Shown one piece after another: positions 1 to 6,412 of a stretch of 6,504 nucleotides of DNA. The notes under the pieces are model-generated. The model ran no database searches. It was not told where the DNA came from and worked only from the letters and a program-made list of their open reading frames with translations. The position numbers and the translations under genes were made by a program. Source of the stretch: Bacillota bacterium (GTDB lineage Bacteria > Bacillota > Clostridia > Clostridiales > Caloramatoraceae). The DNA is taken from the NCBI GenBank assembly GCA_023415335.1, contig JAEZLD010000080.1:1-6504 (forward strand). Reading direction: 5' to 3'. The number at the start of each line of letters is the position of its first letter. Positions within the stretch are counted from its first letter, which is position 1.

Positions 1-1
1 G

Positions 2-136
2 TCATACTATAATCAGGATGACAGTCCTCTTTTAATGCAAAAATACGATTTACAGCTAAAGGGTCCGGAGAGAGTGTATATGAATGATCACTCCTCATTT
101 TCTAAAAGAAAGGTATATTCCTCCCATTTGGAATAA
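2..136 (+). CDS. Partial 3' end of an unidentified plus-strand gene
   Basis: The reading frame is open from the left edge of the window to a TAA at 134-136, giving 44 hydrophilic residues with no recognisable motif. Coding is suggested because bases 1-87 are purine-rich on the plus strand (about 57%), as are the plus-strand genes here, whereas the ABC-F gene next to it is pyrimidine-rich on this strand. If real, it overlaps the 3' end of the convergent ABC-F gene by 49 bases and no terminator separates them. A rival reading exists on the minus strand: an ATG at 98-96 overlapping the ABC-F stop opens a frame that runs off the left edge, but it has no good ribosome binding site. I do not recognise either protein, and the stretch is too short to settle the matter. 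Confidence 0.35.
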   Translation, partial: SYYNQDDSPLLMQKYDLQLKGPERVYMNDHSSFSKRKVYSSHLE

Positions 137-2019
137 AGCTCCTCTGATAATTCTCTAAGTGCCTTCAGTTCCTTAGTGACCTGGATGGATTTATCCGGAT
201 CAGAGTAAACCTCAGGAAGGCACATCAGCTGCTCCTTCTCCTGTATTTCTTTTTCGGTTTCTTCTATTTTGGCCTCTGTTTCCTGAAGGCTACGCTTAAG
301 CTCCTTCTGCTTTTCCTGCAGCTCCCTAAGCTTGCGGCGCTCCTCTTTTATTTCGGTTTTGGTCTTCCCTACGGTGGAAACCACTATTTCATCAGAAGAG
401 GCATTTTTCTTTTCTATATAGTACTGGAAGCTTCCCGGATAATCGGTTAAAACCTGGTCCTCCAGCACCAGTATACGGTTTATTACCTTGTTTAAGAAAT
501 ATCTGTCGTGGCTTATTACAAAAAGTGTGCCCTCATAGCTGAGTAGTGCATTCTCTACAGCCTCTCTTGAAAGTATATCCAGGTGGTTTGTGGGTTCATC
601 CAGCAACAACAGGTTCGATCTTGAAAGCATTACCTTAAGTAATGAAACCCTGCAGCGTTCTCCTCCGGATAGGGAGGCTATAGATTTAAATACATCATCT
701 CCTGTAAACAGGAAGGCAGCGAGAGCATTTCTGACCTGGGTAACAGTCATATCCGGATAGTCATCCCATACTTCATCAATTACGGTTTTATCCAGTGATA
801 GGTTCTTCTGCTCCTGCTCATAGTAGCCTATGTCAACATTTTTTCCCAGCCTCATATAGCCGGAATCAGCATCCTCCAGTCCGCAGAGCATTTTAAATAT
901 AGTAGTTTTGCCTTTCCCATTTTGTCCTATTAGTGCAACCCTTTCTCCTCTTCTTATCATGAAGGACAGATTGCTGAATAGATGCAGCTCTCCAAAGGAT
1001 TTTTCAAGGTTCTCTACAATTATTACATCGTTCCCACTTTTATACTTTATGCTAAAGTCTACCTTTGCAGCCCTAGTATCCATTGTAGGCCTTTCAAGCC
1101 TCTCTATACGTGCAAGGGCTTTTTCTCTGCTTTCCGCCTGTTTTATGCTTTTCTCCCTGTTGAAGGAGCGGTACCTTTCAATTATGTCCTCAAGGCGCTT
1201 TAACTCCTTCTGCTGCTCCTCATAGGAGTTCATTCTATCCTCATAGCGCTTCTGCCTTTGGGATATGAAGGAGGTATAGTTACCATTATATTCTTCTATA
1301 ATGCCCGAGGTTAGCTCCAATGTCTTAGAGGTGATTACATTAAGGAAATATCTATCATGGGATATAATAATTACTGTACCCTTGTATTCCTTTAGAAAAT
1401 CCTCAAGATATGCAATTGCATCAAGGTCCAGATGGTTAGTGGGCTCATCCAGTAGAAGTATATCAGGCTCCTGAAGAAGAAGCTTAGATAATGCAACCCT
1501 GGTTTTTAAGCCTCCTGAAAGATATCTAATCTGTTTATCAAAGGAATCAGGCTGTATTCCAAGGCCAATGAGCATTCCCCGGGTGTAGCTTTCGCAGCCA
1601 TAGCCGTTTTGCCTCTCATACTCATCCTGAAGGTGGCCGTATTCCTTAAGGAGCCCGGAGTGGGCACCATCATCCTTATGCCCTGTTTCCTGTGACATAA
1701 GATGTTCAAGTTCCCTCAGCCTTTTCTCAATGGACTTGATATCCCCGAAAACCTTAAGGGCCTCCTCAAACAGTGGGCAGTTCTCGTCCAAATCTAAGTT
1801 CTGGGAAAGATATCCTAGCTTCTTACCCTTCTGTATAAATATTTCACCACTGTCAGGCATAAGGGTGCCACAGAGTATCTTAAAGAGGGTTGTTTTTCCT
1901 GCTCCATTAACTCCCACCAGGCCTACCTTTTCACCTTCGTTTATGGAAAAAGATACATCCTTCAATATTACATCTGTTCCATAGGATTTGGATATATTTT
2001 TAAGTGAAAGTGAAATCAA
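88..2019 (-). CDS. ABC-F family ATPase (YdiF-like), ribosome-associated
   Basis: This is a soluble protein of 643 residues with two ABC ATPase domains and no membrane segments, the hallmark of ABC-F proteins, which act at the ribosomal E site to rescue or tune translation rather than to transport. Domain 1 shows Walker A GVNGAGKT (36-43), Q-loop Q73, signature LSGG (167-170), Walker B ending in D191-E192 and switch H221. Domain 2 shows Walker A GQNGKGKT (365-372), Q402, LSGGE (450-454), D474-E475 and H504. A charged helical linker (about 250-315) matches the P-site tRNA interaction motif. The C-terminus (about 553-641) is Lys/Glu-rich and predicted coiled coil. All catalytic residues are intact. 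Length, C-terminal extension and the nearby rex resemble B. subtilis YdiF (inference). An antibiotic-resistance ABC-F is possible but not indicated. The start is TTG at 2019-2017, with AGGAGG seven bases upstream. Confidence 0.93.
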   Translation of the reverse strand: MISLSLKNISKSYGTDVILKDVSFSINEGEKVGLVGVNGAGKTTLFKILCGTLMPDSGEIFIQKGKKLGYLSQNLDLDENCPLFEEALKVFGDIKSIEKRLRELEHLMSQETGHKDDGAHSGLLKEYGHLQDEYERQNGYGCESYTRGMLIGLGIQPDSFDKQIRYLSGGLKTRVALSKLLLQEPDILLLDEPTNHLDLDAIAYLEDFLKEYKGTVIIISHDRYFLNVITSKTLELTSGIIEEYNGNYTSFISQRQKRYEDRMNSYEEQQKELKRLEDIIERYRSFNREKSIKQAESREKALARIERLERPTMDTRAAKVDFSIKYKSGNDVIIVENLEKSFGELHLFSNLSFMIRRGERVALIGQNGKGKTTIFKMLCGLEDADSGYMRLGKNVDIGYYEQEQKNLSLDKTVIDEVWDDYPDMTVTQVRNALAAFLFTGDDVFKSIASLSGGERCRVSLLKVMLSRSNLLLLDEPTNHLDILSREAVENALLSYEGTLFVISHDRYFLNKVINRILVLEDQVLTDYPGSFQYYIEKKNASSDEIVVSTVGKTKTEIKEERRKLRELQEKQKELKRSLQETEAKIEETEKEIQEKEQLMCLPEVYSDPDKSIQVTKELKALRELSEELYSKWEEYTFLLENEE

Positions 2020-2026
2020 CGTCGAA

Positions 2027-2032
2027 CCTCCT
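2027..2032 (-). promoter_or_regulatory. Ribosome binding site deciding the TTG start of the ABC-F gene
   Basis: On the minus strand the sequence AGGAGG lies seven bases before the TTG at 2019-2017. The protein from this TTG begins MISLSLKNISKSYG, the usual first strand of an ABC domain, and there is no ATG or GTG nearby in frame that would keep it. The strong site makes the unusual TTG initiator convincing. Confidence 0.85.
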
Positions 2033-2084
2033 CATTACATCTATTAAAAATATTTATAATTTACTAAAAATTTCAGTGTATACC

Positions 2085-2150
2085 ATAGATATTGTACTAT
2101 CTGAAGGGGTAAAATGCAAGGAACAGGAGAGGTAATAGATATTCTGTTAT
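2085..2150 (+). repeat. Pair of 16-base direct repeats in the ABC-F/rex intergenic region
   Basis: ATAGATATTGTACTAT (2085-2100) and ATAGATATTCTGTTAT (2135-2150) agree at 13 of 16 positions, with the first nine identical, and start exactly 50 bases apart. The first copy covers the -10 box of the ABC-F promoter and the second abuts the -35 box of rex. This could be a shared operator for both divergent promoters, although AT-rich DNA yields such matches by chance. Confidence 0.35.
2091..2119 (-). promoter_or_regulatory. Probable sigma-A promoter of the ABC-F gene
   Basis: Read on the minus strand, TTGCAT (2119-2114) and TACAAT (2096-2091) are separated by exactly 17 bases, close to TTGACA/TATAAT. 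Transcription would begin near 2084, giving a leader of about 65 bases. I see no attenuator hairpin or upstream peptide in that leader, so the drug-inducible control common in resistance ABC-F genes is not evident. Confidence 0.55.
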
Positions 2151-2179
2151 TGACACAAAAGCAAAATATATAATATGAT
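2150..2179 (+). promoter_or_regulatory. Probable sigma-A promoter of rex
   Basis: A perfect TTGACA (2150-2155) is followed after 18 bases by TATGAT (2174-2179); a better -10 match, TATAAT at 2169-2174, is too close at 13 bases. Transcription would start near 2186, leaving a leader of about 50 bases before the preferred rex start at 2239. A start at 2194 would leave only a few bases and no ribosome binding site. Confidence 0.55.
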
Positions 2180-2238
2180 AATATATTATAGGTGTGATTA
2201 AAGAATTATCTAAGTTAGAGTTAGGAAGTGGAACCATA

Positions 2239-2889
2239 GTGAAAAATACGGTAATTTCTATGGCTGTTGTAAGAAGACTGCCAAAGTATCACAGGTACCT
2301 TTTAGAACTGCTGCAAAATGATGTGCAGAGAATATCCTCAAAGGAATTTTCGCAGAGGATAGGCTTTACTGCGTCCCAGATACGTCAGGATTTAAACTGC
2401 TTTGGTGATTTTGGACAGCAGGGGTATGGCTACAATGTAAAGGAGCTTTACGATTCCATCAGCAGGATAATAGGGCTTGACAAGAGCTACAATATGGTTA
2501 TTGTAGGAGCAGGAAACATAGGTCAGGCAGTGGCTAATTATACGAATTTCGACAAAATGGGTTTCCGCCTAACTGCAATGTTTGATAAGAATCCAAAGCT
2601 GGTTGGAATCAGGATAAGAGACATTGAAATACAGGACGTGGATGATTTAAGAAGATTCCTGAAAAACAACAGTGTTGACATAGGCGTTATCTGTATACCA
2701 AAGAGTCAGGCGCAATCGGTTGCAGAAATATTTGCCGAAGGCGGAGTAAAGGGTATTTGGAATTTTGCACCTACGGATTTGGTGGTTCCTGAAAGTGTTA
2801 TGGTAGAGAATGTCCACTTAAGTGACAGCTTATATACTCTTAGCTACATGCTTAATGAAAAGAAGCTGTTTAATAATTCGGAAGAATAA
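2239..2889 (+). CDS. rex: Redox-sensing transcriptional repressor Rex
   Basis: Rex is a homodimeric repressor that senses the NADH/NAD+ ratio: it binds operators upstream of fermentation and respiration genes and releases them when NADH is high. Counting from the GTG at 2239 the protein has 216 residues. The N-terminal winged helix carries the family hallmark AVVRRLPKYHRYL (9-21), RISSKE (31-36) and the recognition helix region FTASQIRQDLNCFGDFGQQG (43-62). The Rossmann domain follows with VGAGNIG (89-95) and acidic D116 at the end of the second strand, fitting NADH binding. The frame stays open back to a GTG at 2194 (231 residues), but that start has no ribosome binding site and lies almost on the predicted transcription start. 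The GTG at 2239 follows a weak GGAAGTGG and gives the normal family length. A terminator directly downstream makes it monocistronic. Confidence 0.96.
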   Translation: MKNTVISMAVVRRLPKYHRYLLELLQNDVQRISSKEFSQRIGFTASQIRQDLNCFGDFGQQGYGYNVKELYDSISRIIGLDKSYNMVIVGAGNIGQAVANYTNFDKMGFRLTAMFDKNPKLVGIRIRDIEIQDVDDLRRFLKNNSVDIGVICIPKSQAQSVAEIFAEGGVKGIWNFAPTDLVVPESVMVENVHLSDSLYTLSYMLNEKKLFNNSEE

Positions 2890-2907
2890 TGAATAGTTTT
2901 AAAGGCT

Positions 2908-2938
2908 GCAGGGCTATTATATAGTCCTGTATTTTTTT
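2908..2938 (+). terminator. Rho-independent terminator of rex
   Basis: A 10-pair stem (2908-2917 with 2921-2930, including two G-U pairs) closes a three-base loop and is followed by a run of seven T (2932-2938). It begins 19 bases after the rex stop codon, so rex is unlikely to be cotranscribed with the next gene. Confidence 0.85.
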
Positions 2939-3044
2939 GCATTTATTAATATGGAATTATATGTAAAAAGGGTATAAAATTAAATTGTCTGTAGAAATAT
3001 TACACGGCTTCAGGCATGTCATTATTTAATATGATTAAAATTAC

Positions 3045-3072
3045 TGATTTTAAGCTGGGAGCTGTATATAAT
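3045..3072 (+). promoter_or_regulatory. Possible promoter of the peptide-binding protein gene
   Basis: A perfect TATAAT (3067-3072) lies about 55 bases before the start codon, with a poor -35 candidate TGATTT (3045-3050) 16 bases upstream. The rest of the 238-base gap after rex is AT-rich; apart from the rex terminator at its left end I see no riboswitch or small gene in it. The weak -35 could mean an activator is needed, but that is inference. Confidence 0.4.
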
Positions 3073-3127
3073 ACGGAATGCTTTCAATAAAAAAAGCAGC
3101 GCTAAGCGTAAATATAGGAGGATAAAA

Positions 3128-5005
3128 ATGAAAAGACTAACAAGGGATATAACAGTATTAATAATCCTTGTTCTTTCCCTTTGTGCCTTCACAGCATGTG
3201 AAGTAGAGAAGGAAAAGCCATCCGGACAGATTGTAGTGGGGCTGGATACTGATTTAACTGGGGGTATTACTCCATATTGGCCATGCGGCGGAGCTGATTT
3301 AGATGTTTATAATCTCACAACAGGCTATGAAACAGTCAGTCTGACAAAGGCTATGACATACACTTATAACAATGTGGTCCTTAAGAGCCATGAAGCTGAA
3401 GAGAATGCAGACGGTTCAAAGACCTGGACCTTCAAGCTGAATAATAGCCTTCTATGGTCAAACGGTGAAAAAATAACTGCCAGGGACTATGTATTCACAA
3501 TACTTTTCTGGTCCAGCAATGAGGTAGCCCACAACTTAGGCGCCGAAGAGGCCTGCTATGGCTTGTACTATGATGGATATGAGGACTTCCACAATGGAAA
3601 GTCGGACTATTTAAAGGGGGTACACCTTATAGATGATTATACCTTCTCTGTAACGGTTGCAGCTGAGAAGCTTCCCAACTATTTTGAAGCATATCTTGTT
3701 AACATAACCCCAACTTATATGAAGGGGTGGGTTCCATCTGACATTATAATACAGAATGACCCTGAAAAGGGATGCCGCTTCTCGGAAAACTTCAAGGCTG
3801 ATTATATTAAAAGTACAGCACAAGCCTACCGTTACAATCAGACTGCATTTTCAGGACCATATTGTCTGGCTAAGTATGATAGCAGCTCACTAACCTATAC
3901 ACTTGAGGTAAACCATAGATTTCTTGGTAACTATGAAGGGCAGACTCCGCTTATAAAAACCATTATTATTAAAAAGATTGACAGGGGAACCGGCTTAGAT
4001 GAGGTGAGAACAGGGAAAATAGATCTGCTGCCAAAGGCTGCTGATGAGAAAACTGTAAAAAATGGGATTGATTTGTGCAAGGGCGATAAAAAACTAAAAG
4101 CCTGTACATATGACCGTAATGGGTATGGACATATAACCTTTGTATGTAATAATGGACCTACACAGTTTAAGGAGGTCCGTCAGGCTATAGCATATCTTGT
4201 GGACAGAAGTATATTTGAAGGCTCTCCTAAACAGGGGCAAGGAACAGTAATAAACGGAGACTACAGCCTTCCAATGCCTGAACGGGACTTTAATAAGGAA
4301 GAGCTGGCAAAGCTTAATTCATATACTAAATCCCTGGATAATGCCAAAAGGGTACTAGAGGAGGGCGGATGGAAGCTTGATGCAGGTGGAAAGCCATATG
4401 CAGGCTCTGGAATAAGGTATAAGGAAGTAAATAACAGTGAAATAGGAAACAGTAAAAATACTGTTGTAACCCTTCCTGATGGAAGGAAGCTTATGAAGCT
4501 TACCATTAACTGGGCAGCTACGGAAAACAATACTGTATCTGAGCTTTTAGCAGGCATGCTTGTTGATAGTCCTAACCCTGCAGCAGCAGGACTGGAAATC
4601 AGGCGGACTGTAATGACCTTTGATGAAATGCTTACAAAACACTACCGGAACCAAGATGAAAACTATTTCAACATGTATAACCTTGCCACAGACTACAGCA
4701 CCCCGGTATATGATGTTAAGGATACCTATGCATCAGGATCACCTGGAAACATCAGCCATATATCAGACCAGAAGCTTGCAGAGCTTGCAGCAGACATGCT
4801 TAAGGTATCCTCTGAAAATGAGAAGACCTATATGACCAGATGGATGGAATTCCAGAAGAGGTATAATGACCTGCTTCCGTCTCTGCCACTTTATTCAACT
4901 ACTTATGCTGACTTTTTCTCCTCCAGGATATCAGGTTACGAAGGAATCACATCACTTTGGAGCTGGGAATCACAGATACTTTATACAAGGGTATCAAAAA
5001 AGTAA
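3128..5005 (+). CDS. Extracellular solute-binding lipoprotein, oligopeptide (OppA/DppA) family
   Basis: This 625-residue protein is a predicted membrane-anchored receptor that captures peptides (or, in some relatives, nickel or sugars) outside the cell for an ABC importer. The N-terminus has MKRLTRD, a hydrophobic stretch (8-23) and a lipobox FTAC with the modified Cys at 24; Phe at -3 is slightly unusual. The family signature lies at about 100-125, with WTFKLNNSLLWSNGEKITAR followed by DYVF. An RRTV segment and a Trp/Tyr-rich C-terminus (LWSWES) fit the SBP_bac_5 fold, and the length is at the upper end for the family. The ATG has a perfect AGGAGG six bases upstream. No permease or ATPase genes lie next to it, so it must share a transporter encoded elsewhere or act as a sensor. 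The ligand cannot be read from the sequence. Confidence 0.9.
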   Translation: MKRLTRDITVLIILVLSLCAFTACEVEKEKPSGQIVVGLDTDLTGGITPYWPCGGADLDVYNLTTGYETVSLTKAMTYTYNNVVLKSHEAEENADGSKTWTFKLNNSLLWSNGEKITARDYVFTILFWSSNEVAHNLGAEEACYGLYYDGYEDFHNGKSDYLKGVHLIDDYTFSVTVAAEKLPNYFEAYLVNITPTYMKGWVPSDIIIQNDPEKGCRFSENFKADYIKSTAQAYRYNQTAFSGPYCLAKYDSSSLTYTLEVNHRFLGNYEGQTPLIKTIIIKKIDRGTGLDEVRTGKIDLLPKAADEKTVKNGIDLCKGDKKLKACTYDRNGYGHITFVCNNGPTQFKEVRQAIAYLVDRSIFEGSPKQGQGTVINGDYSLPMPERDFNKEELAKLNSYTKSLDNAKRVLEEGGWKLDAGGKPYAGSGIRYKEVNNSEIGNSKNTVVTLPDGRKLMKLTINWAATENNTVSELLAGMLVDSPNPAAAGLEIRRTVMTFDEMLTKHYRNQDENYFNMYNLATDYSTPVYDVKDTYASGSPGNISHISDQKLAELAADMLKVSSENEKTYMTRWMEFQKRYNDLLPSLPLYSTTYADFFSSRISGYEGITSLWSWESQILYTRVSKK

Positions 5006-5006
5006 C

Positions 5007-5096
5007 ATATCCATTGCACATCCTGACTTCAGGGATGAGCTTATAAAGGCAGCTGAACAGATGCATATATGGAGAAGAAGCAGTAATTTAAGATAA
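5007..5096 (+). pseudogene. C-terminal remnant of a CoA-transferase (acetyl-CoA hydrolase/4-hydroxybutyrate CoA-transferase family)
   Basis: One base after the stop of the peptide-binding gene, in a different frame, 29 codons read ISIAHPDFRDELIKAAEQ and then MHIWRRSSNLR before a TAA at 5094-5096. The block IAHPDFRDEL is what I know as the conserved C-terminal end of the acetyl-CoA hydrolase/CoA-transferase family (AcetylCoA_hyd_C; Cat1, Cat2/AbfT), enzymes that move CoA between acetate and butyrate, succinate or 4-hydroxybutyrate. The other roughly 400 residues of such an enzyme are absent, and the same frame farther upstream lies inside the peptide-binding gene and shows no family similarity. 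I see no start codon or ribosome binding site of its own, so it is probably not translated. The remnant still has its stop and is followed by a strong terminator. The identification rests on memory of a short motif. Confidence 0.6.
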
Positions 5097-5116
5097 AAAG
5101 TAATCAGGTAAGGTTG

Positions 5117-5149
5117 AAAATCCGTGCTCTAAGGCTGAGCACGGATTTT
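5117..5149. terminator. Bidirectional terminator between convergent genes
   Basis: A perfect 13-pair stem (5117-5129 with 5137-5149) has a seven-base loop, a GC-rich core (CCGTGCTC paired with GAGCACGG) and A/T flanks that give short U-runs in both directions. It lies between the CoA-transferase remnant and the convergent ATP-grasp gene and can serve both strands. It may originally have been the terminator of the lost CoA-transferase gene. Confidence 0.85.
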
Positions 5150-5164
5150 ATACGTTACAGGTTT

Positions 5165-6181
5165 CTATATAGTCATGAACTTCCTAAACTCAGTCATTAT
5201 TCCTATTCCGTCAGGATAATGGCTTGAGAACTGAGGAATTGCATGGGAAGGATAGGAATTTCCTTCTATTAATATTGGACCTGTGGGAGTTATGGCTACG
5301 TCCCAGGCGATGTACCTTATCTGTGGAACTACCTTTGAGGCCTCCATGCACATGGCTTTAGCTTCCTCAAAATAGGGAAGCTGGTAGCCCTTCAGGGTAA
5401 CTCCTGTAACAGGGTGGTTTATATATATGTTTCCAGCCTTGTCTGCACCAGATGCACTAAGAGTTCCCTTGTCTAAATCTATTGGGCATGCCATTCCTCC
5501 ACTGTCCACATTGTCAACATTCATTCCCGCGTTTCCTATTCTCAGTGCAGCATAAACGATTCCATATTTCTTGTCTCCGTTTAAGGTTACAATCCTCATG
5601 GTATTAACCGAGGAGGGGTTTATACGGCTTAAGGCCTCATGCTGGATTACATATTCCTCAACGATTCCTATACCACTGCCTATAAGCTCCTCATAGAAGT
5701 CAGGAATGGCTTGGTATTGGGCCTTGGTGTATTTTTTAACTCCCACACCACAGGTGCCAGCTATTGGCTTAGCTATAAGGTCAGACTTTCCTTTAAGCCA
5801 TGAGTAAAAGCCTTCTCGGGTGCCATCCTTAAGGCTGTACCATTGACGTTTAATGTATTTTTCAAATACTCTGTTAAACTCTGCCTTGTTATCGAAATAA
5901 TGCCAGTACTCCTTTGGATTCATTTTTCTTACTATCTGGTTTGAAAGTCCTCTGGTTATCTGGGTTTTGCGCTGGTCAGAGTTAAGGTTATACATCTCAG
6001 CAATCTTATAATCGCTATAACCAGCGTTATATTTTACAGCACACCCAGCCATGTCTGCCAGCAGCCATGCTGTAGGCTTTCCTGTTTTTTTGTGTAGTGC
6101 CTTTGCAGTGTCCATCATTTTGTTATAGTCCATGCTCTTCATACGTTTTATGAGGAACTTTAATTTTTCCGAGTTGTTCAT
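5165..6181 (-). CDS. ATP-grasp protein, sugar-transfer associated type
   Basis: This soluble 338-residue protein resembles the ATP-grasp family that Pfam calls sugar-transfer associated (ATPgrasp_ST), often found in capsule or exopolysaccharide clusters and thought to be an ATP-dependent carboxylate ligase of unknown substrate. Visible features are an N-terminal helical part with NPKEYWHYFDNKAEF (88-102), the nucleotide lysine in IAKP (K138), a Gly loop GTCGVGV (142-148), hinge EEY (175-177), SVNTMRIVTL (191-200), and the metal site WDV (D294) with LIEGN (E306, N308). All expected catalytic residues are present. There is no signal peptide or membrane segment. The ATG at 6181-6179 follows AAGGTGG at a rather long 11-base spacing. 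No glycosyltransferase or capsule gene is visible nearby, so the process it serves is unknown. Confidence 0.85.
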   Translation of the reverse strand: MNNSEKLKFLIKRMKSMDYNKMMDTAKALHKKTGKPTAWLLADMAGCAVKYNAGYSDYKIAEMYNLNSDQRKTQITRGLSNQIVRKMNPKEYWHYFDNKAEFNRVFEKYIKRQWYSLKDGTREGFYSWLKGKSDLIAKPIAGTCGVGVKKYTKAQYQAIPDFYEELIGSGIGIVEEYVIQHEALSRINPSSVNTMRIVTLNGDKKYGIVYAALRIGNAGMNVDNVDSGGMACPIDLDKGTLSASGADKAGNIYINHPVTGVTLKGYQLPYFEEAKAMCMEASKVVPQIRYIAWDVAITPTGPILIEGNSYPSHAIPQFSSHYPDGIGIMTEFRKFMTI

Positions 6182-6206
6182 ACGTTATATTACCACCTTA
6201 TAAAAC

Positions 6207-6219
6207 TGCATAGAATGCA
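6207..6219. repeat. Small perfect inverted repeat in the ATP-grasp leader
   Basis: TGCAT-AGA-ATGCA is a perfect palindrome with five-base arms, located between the possible promoter and the ribosome binding site of the ATP-grasp gene. It could be an operator or a weak hairpin. Arms this short also arise by chance. Confidence 0.3.
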
Positions 6220-6234
6220 AAAATATTAATATGT

Positions 6235-6263
6235 ATAATATAACACAGAATTGCATTTTGAAA
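6235..6263 (-). promoter_or_regulatory. Possible promoter of the ATP-grasp gene
   Basis: Read on the minus strand, TTTCAA (6263-6258) and TATTAT (6240-6235) are 17 bases apart. The match is modest in a very AT-rich stretch, so the placement is uncertain. It would give a leader of about 45 bases that contains the small palindrome at 6207-6219. Confidence 0.3.
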
Positions 6264-6366
6264 AACGCTAATACCTTAAAAAGTACTTGAAAAATTGTGT
6301 AGATATAGTCGAAAAATGATGAAATAAGAAATTAAATGTAAGATAGGAATATAAAAGCAAAATGAA

Positions 6367-6395
6367 AAATCAGCTTAACTTCAATAAGCTGATTT
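6367..6395 (-). terminator. Rho-independent terminator of the thioredoxin-reductase-like gene
   Basis: A perfect 11-pair stem (6367-6377 with 6385-6395) has a seven-base loop. On the minus strand the stem end continues into a short U-run (five T), and the hairpin lies 17 bases after the stop codon of the gene at the right edge. On the plus strand it is followed by A-rich sequence, so it acts on the minus strand. Confidence 0.75.
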
Positions 6396-6412
6396 AAAAA
6401 TATAATTATGTT

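Noticed and set aside
908..1225. Plus-strand open frames of 105 and 73 codons inside the ABC-F gene
   Set aside because: They lie antisense to a conserved ATPase, encode no recognisable motif and have no ribosome binding site, so they are shadows of the real gene.
1506..1984. Additional open frames of 67 and 84 codons inside the ABC-F gene
   Set aside because: They overlap the intact first ATPase domain in other frames, and their translations look like frame shadows.
2125..2132. AGGAGAGG on the plus strand as a ribosome binding site for a small gene before rex
   Set aside because: No ATG, GTG or TTG lies at a usable distance downstream, and the site is upstream of the predicted rex promoter.
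2144..2158. CTGTTATTGACACAA as a Rex operator for autoregulation, overlapping the rex -35 box
   Set aside because: It has TGT and ACA half-site features, but it spans 15 bases instead of 18 and the inner positions do not match the TTGTTAA-N4-TTAACAA pattern.
2890..3127. A riboswitch or small RNA in the gap between rex and the lipoprotein gene
   Set aside because: Apart from the rex terminator I found no extended hairpins or conserved riboswitch core; the rest is plain AT-rich sequence with one promoter-like site.
4866..5006. The upstream part of the 76-codon frame that contains the CoA-transferase tail
   Set aside because: Similarity to CoA-transferases begins only at about 5007. Before that the frame is a shadow of the lipoprotein gene, so I do not call a 76-residue protein.
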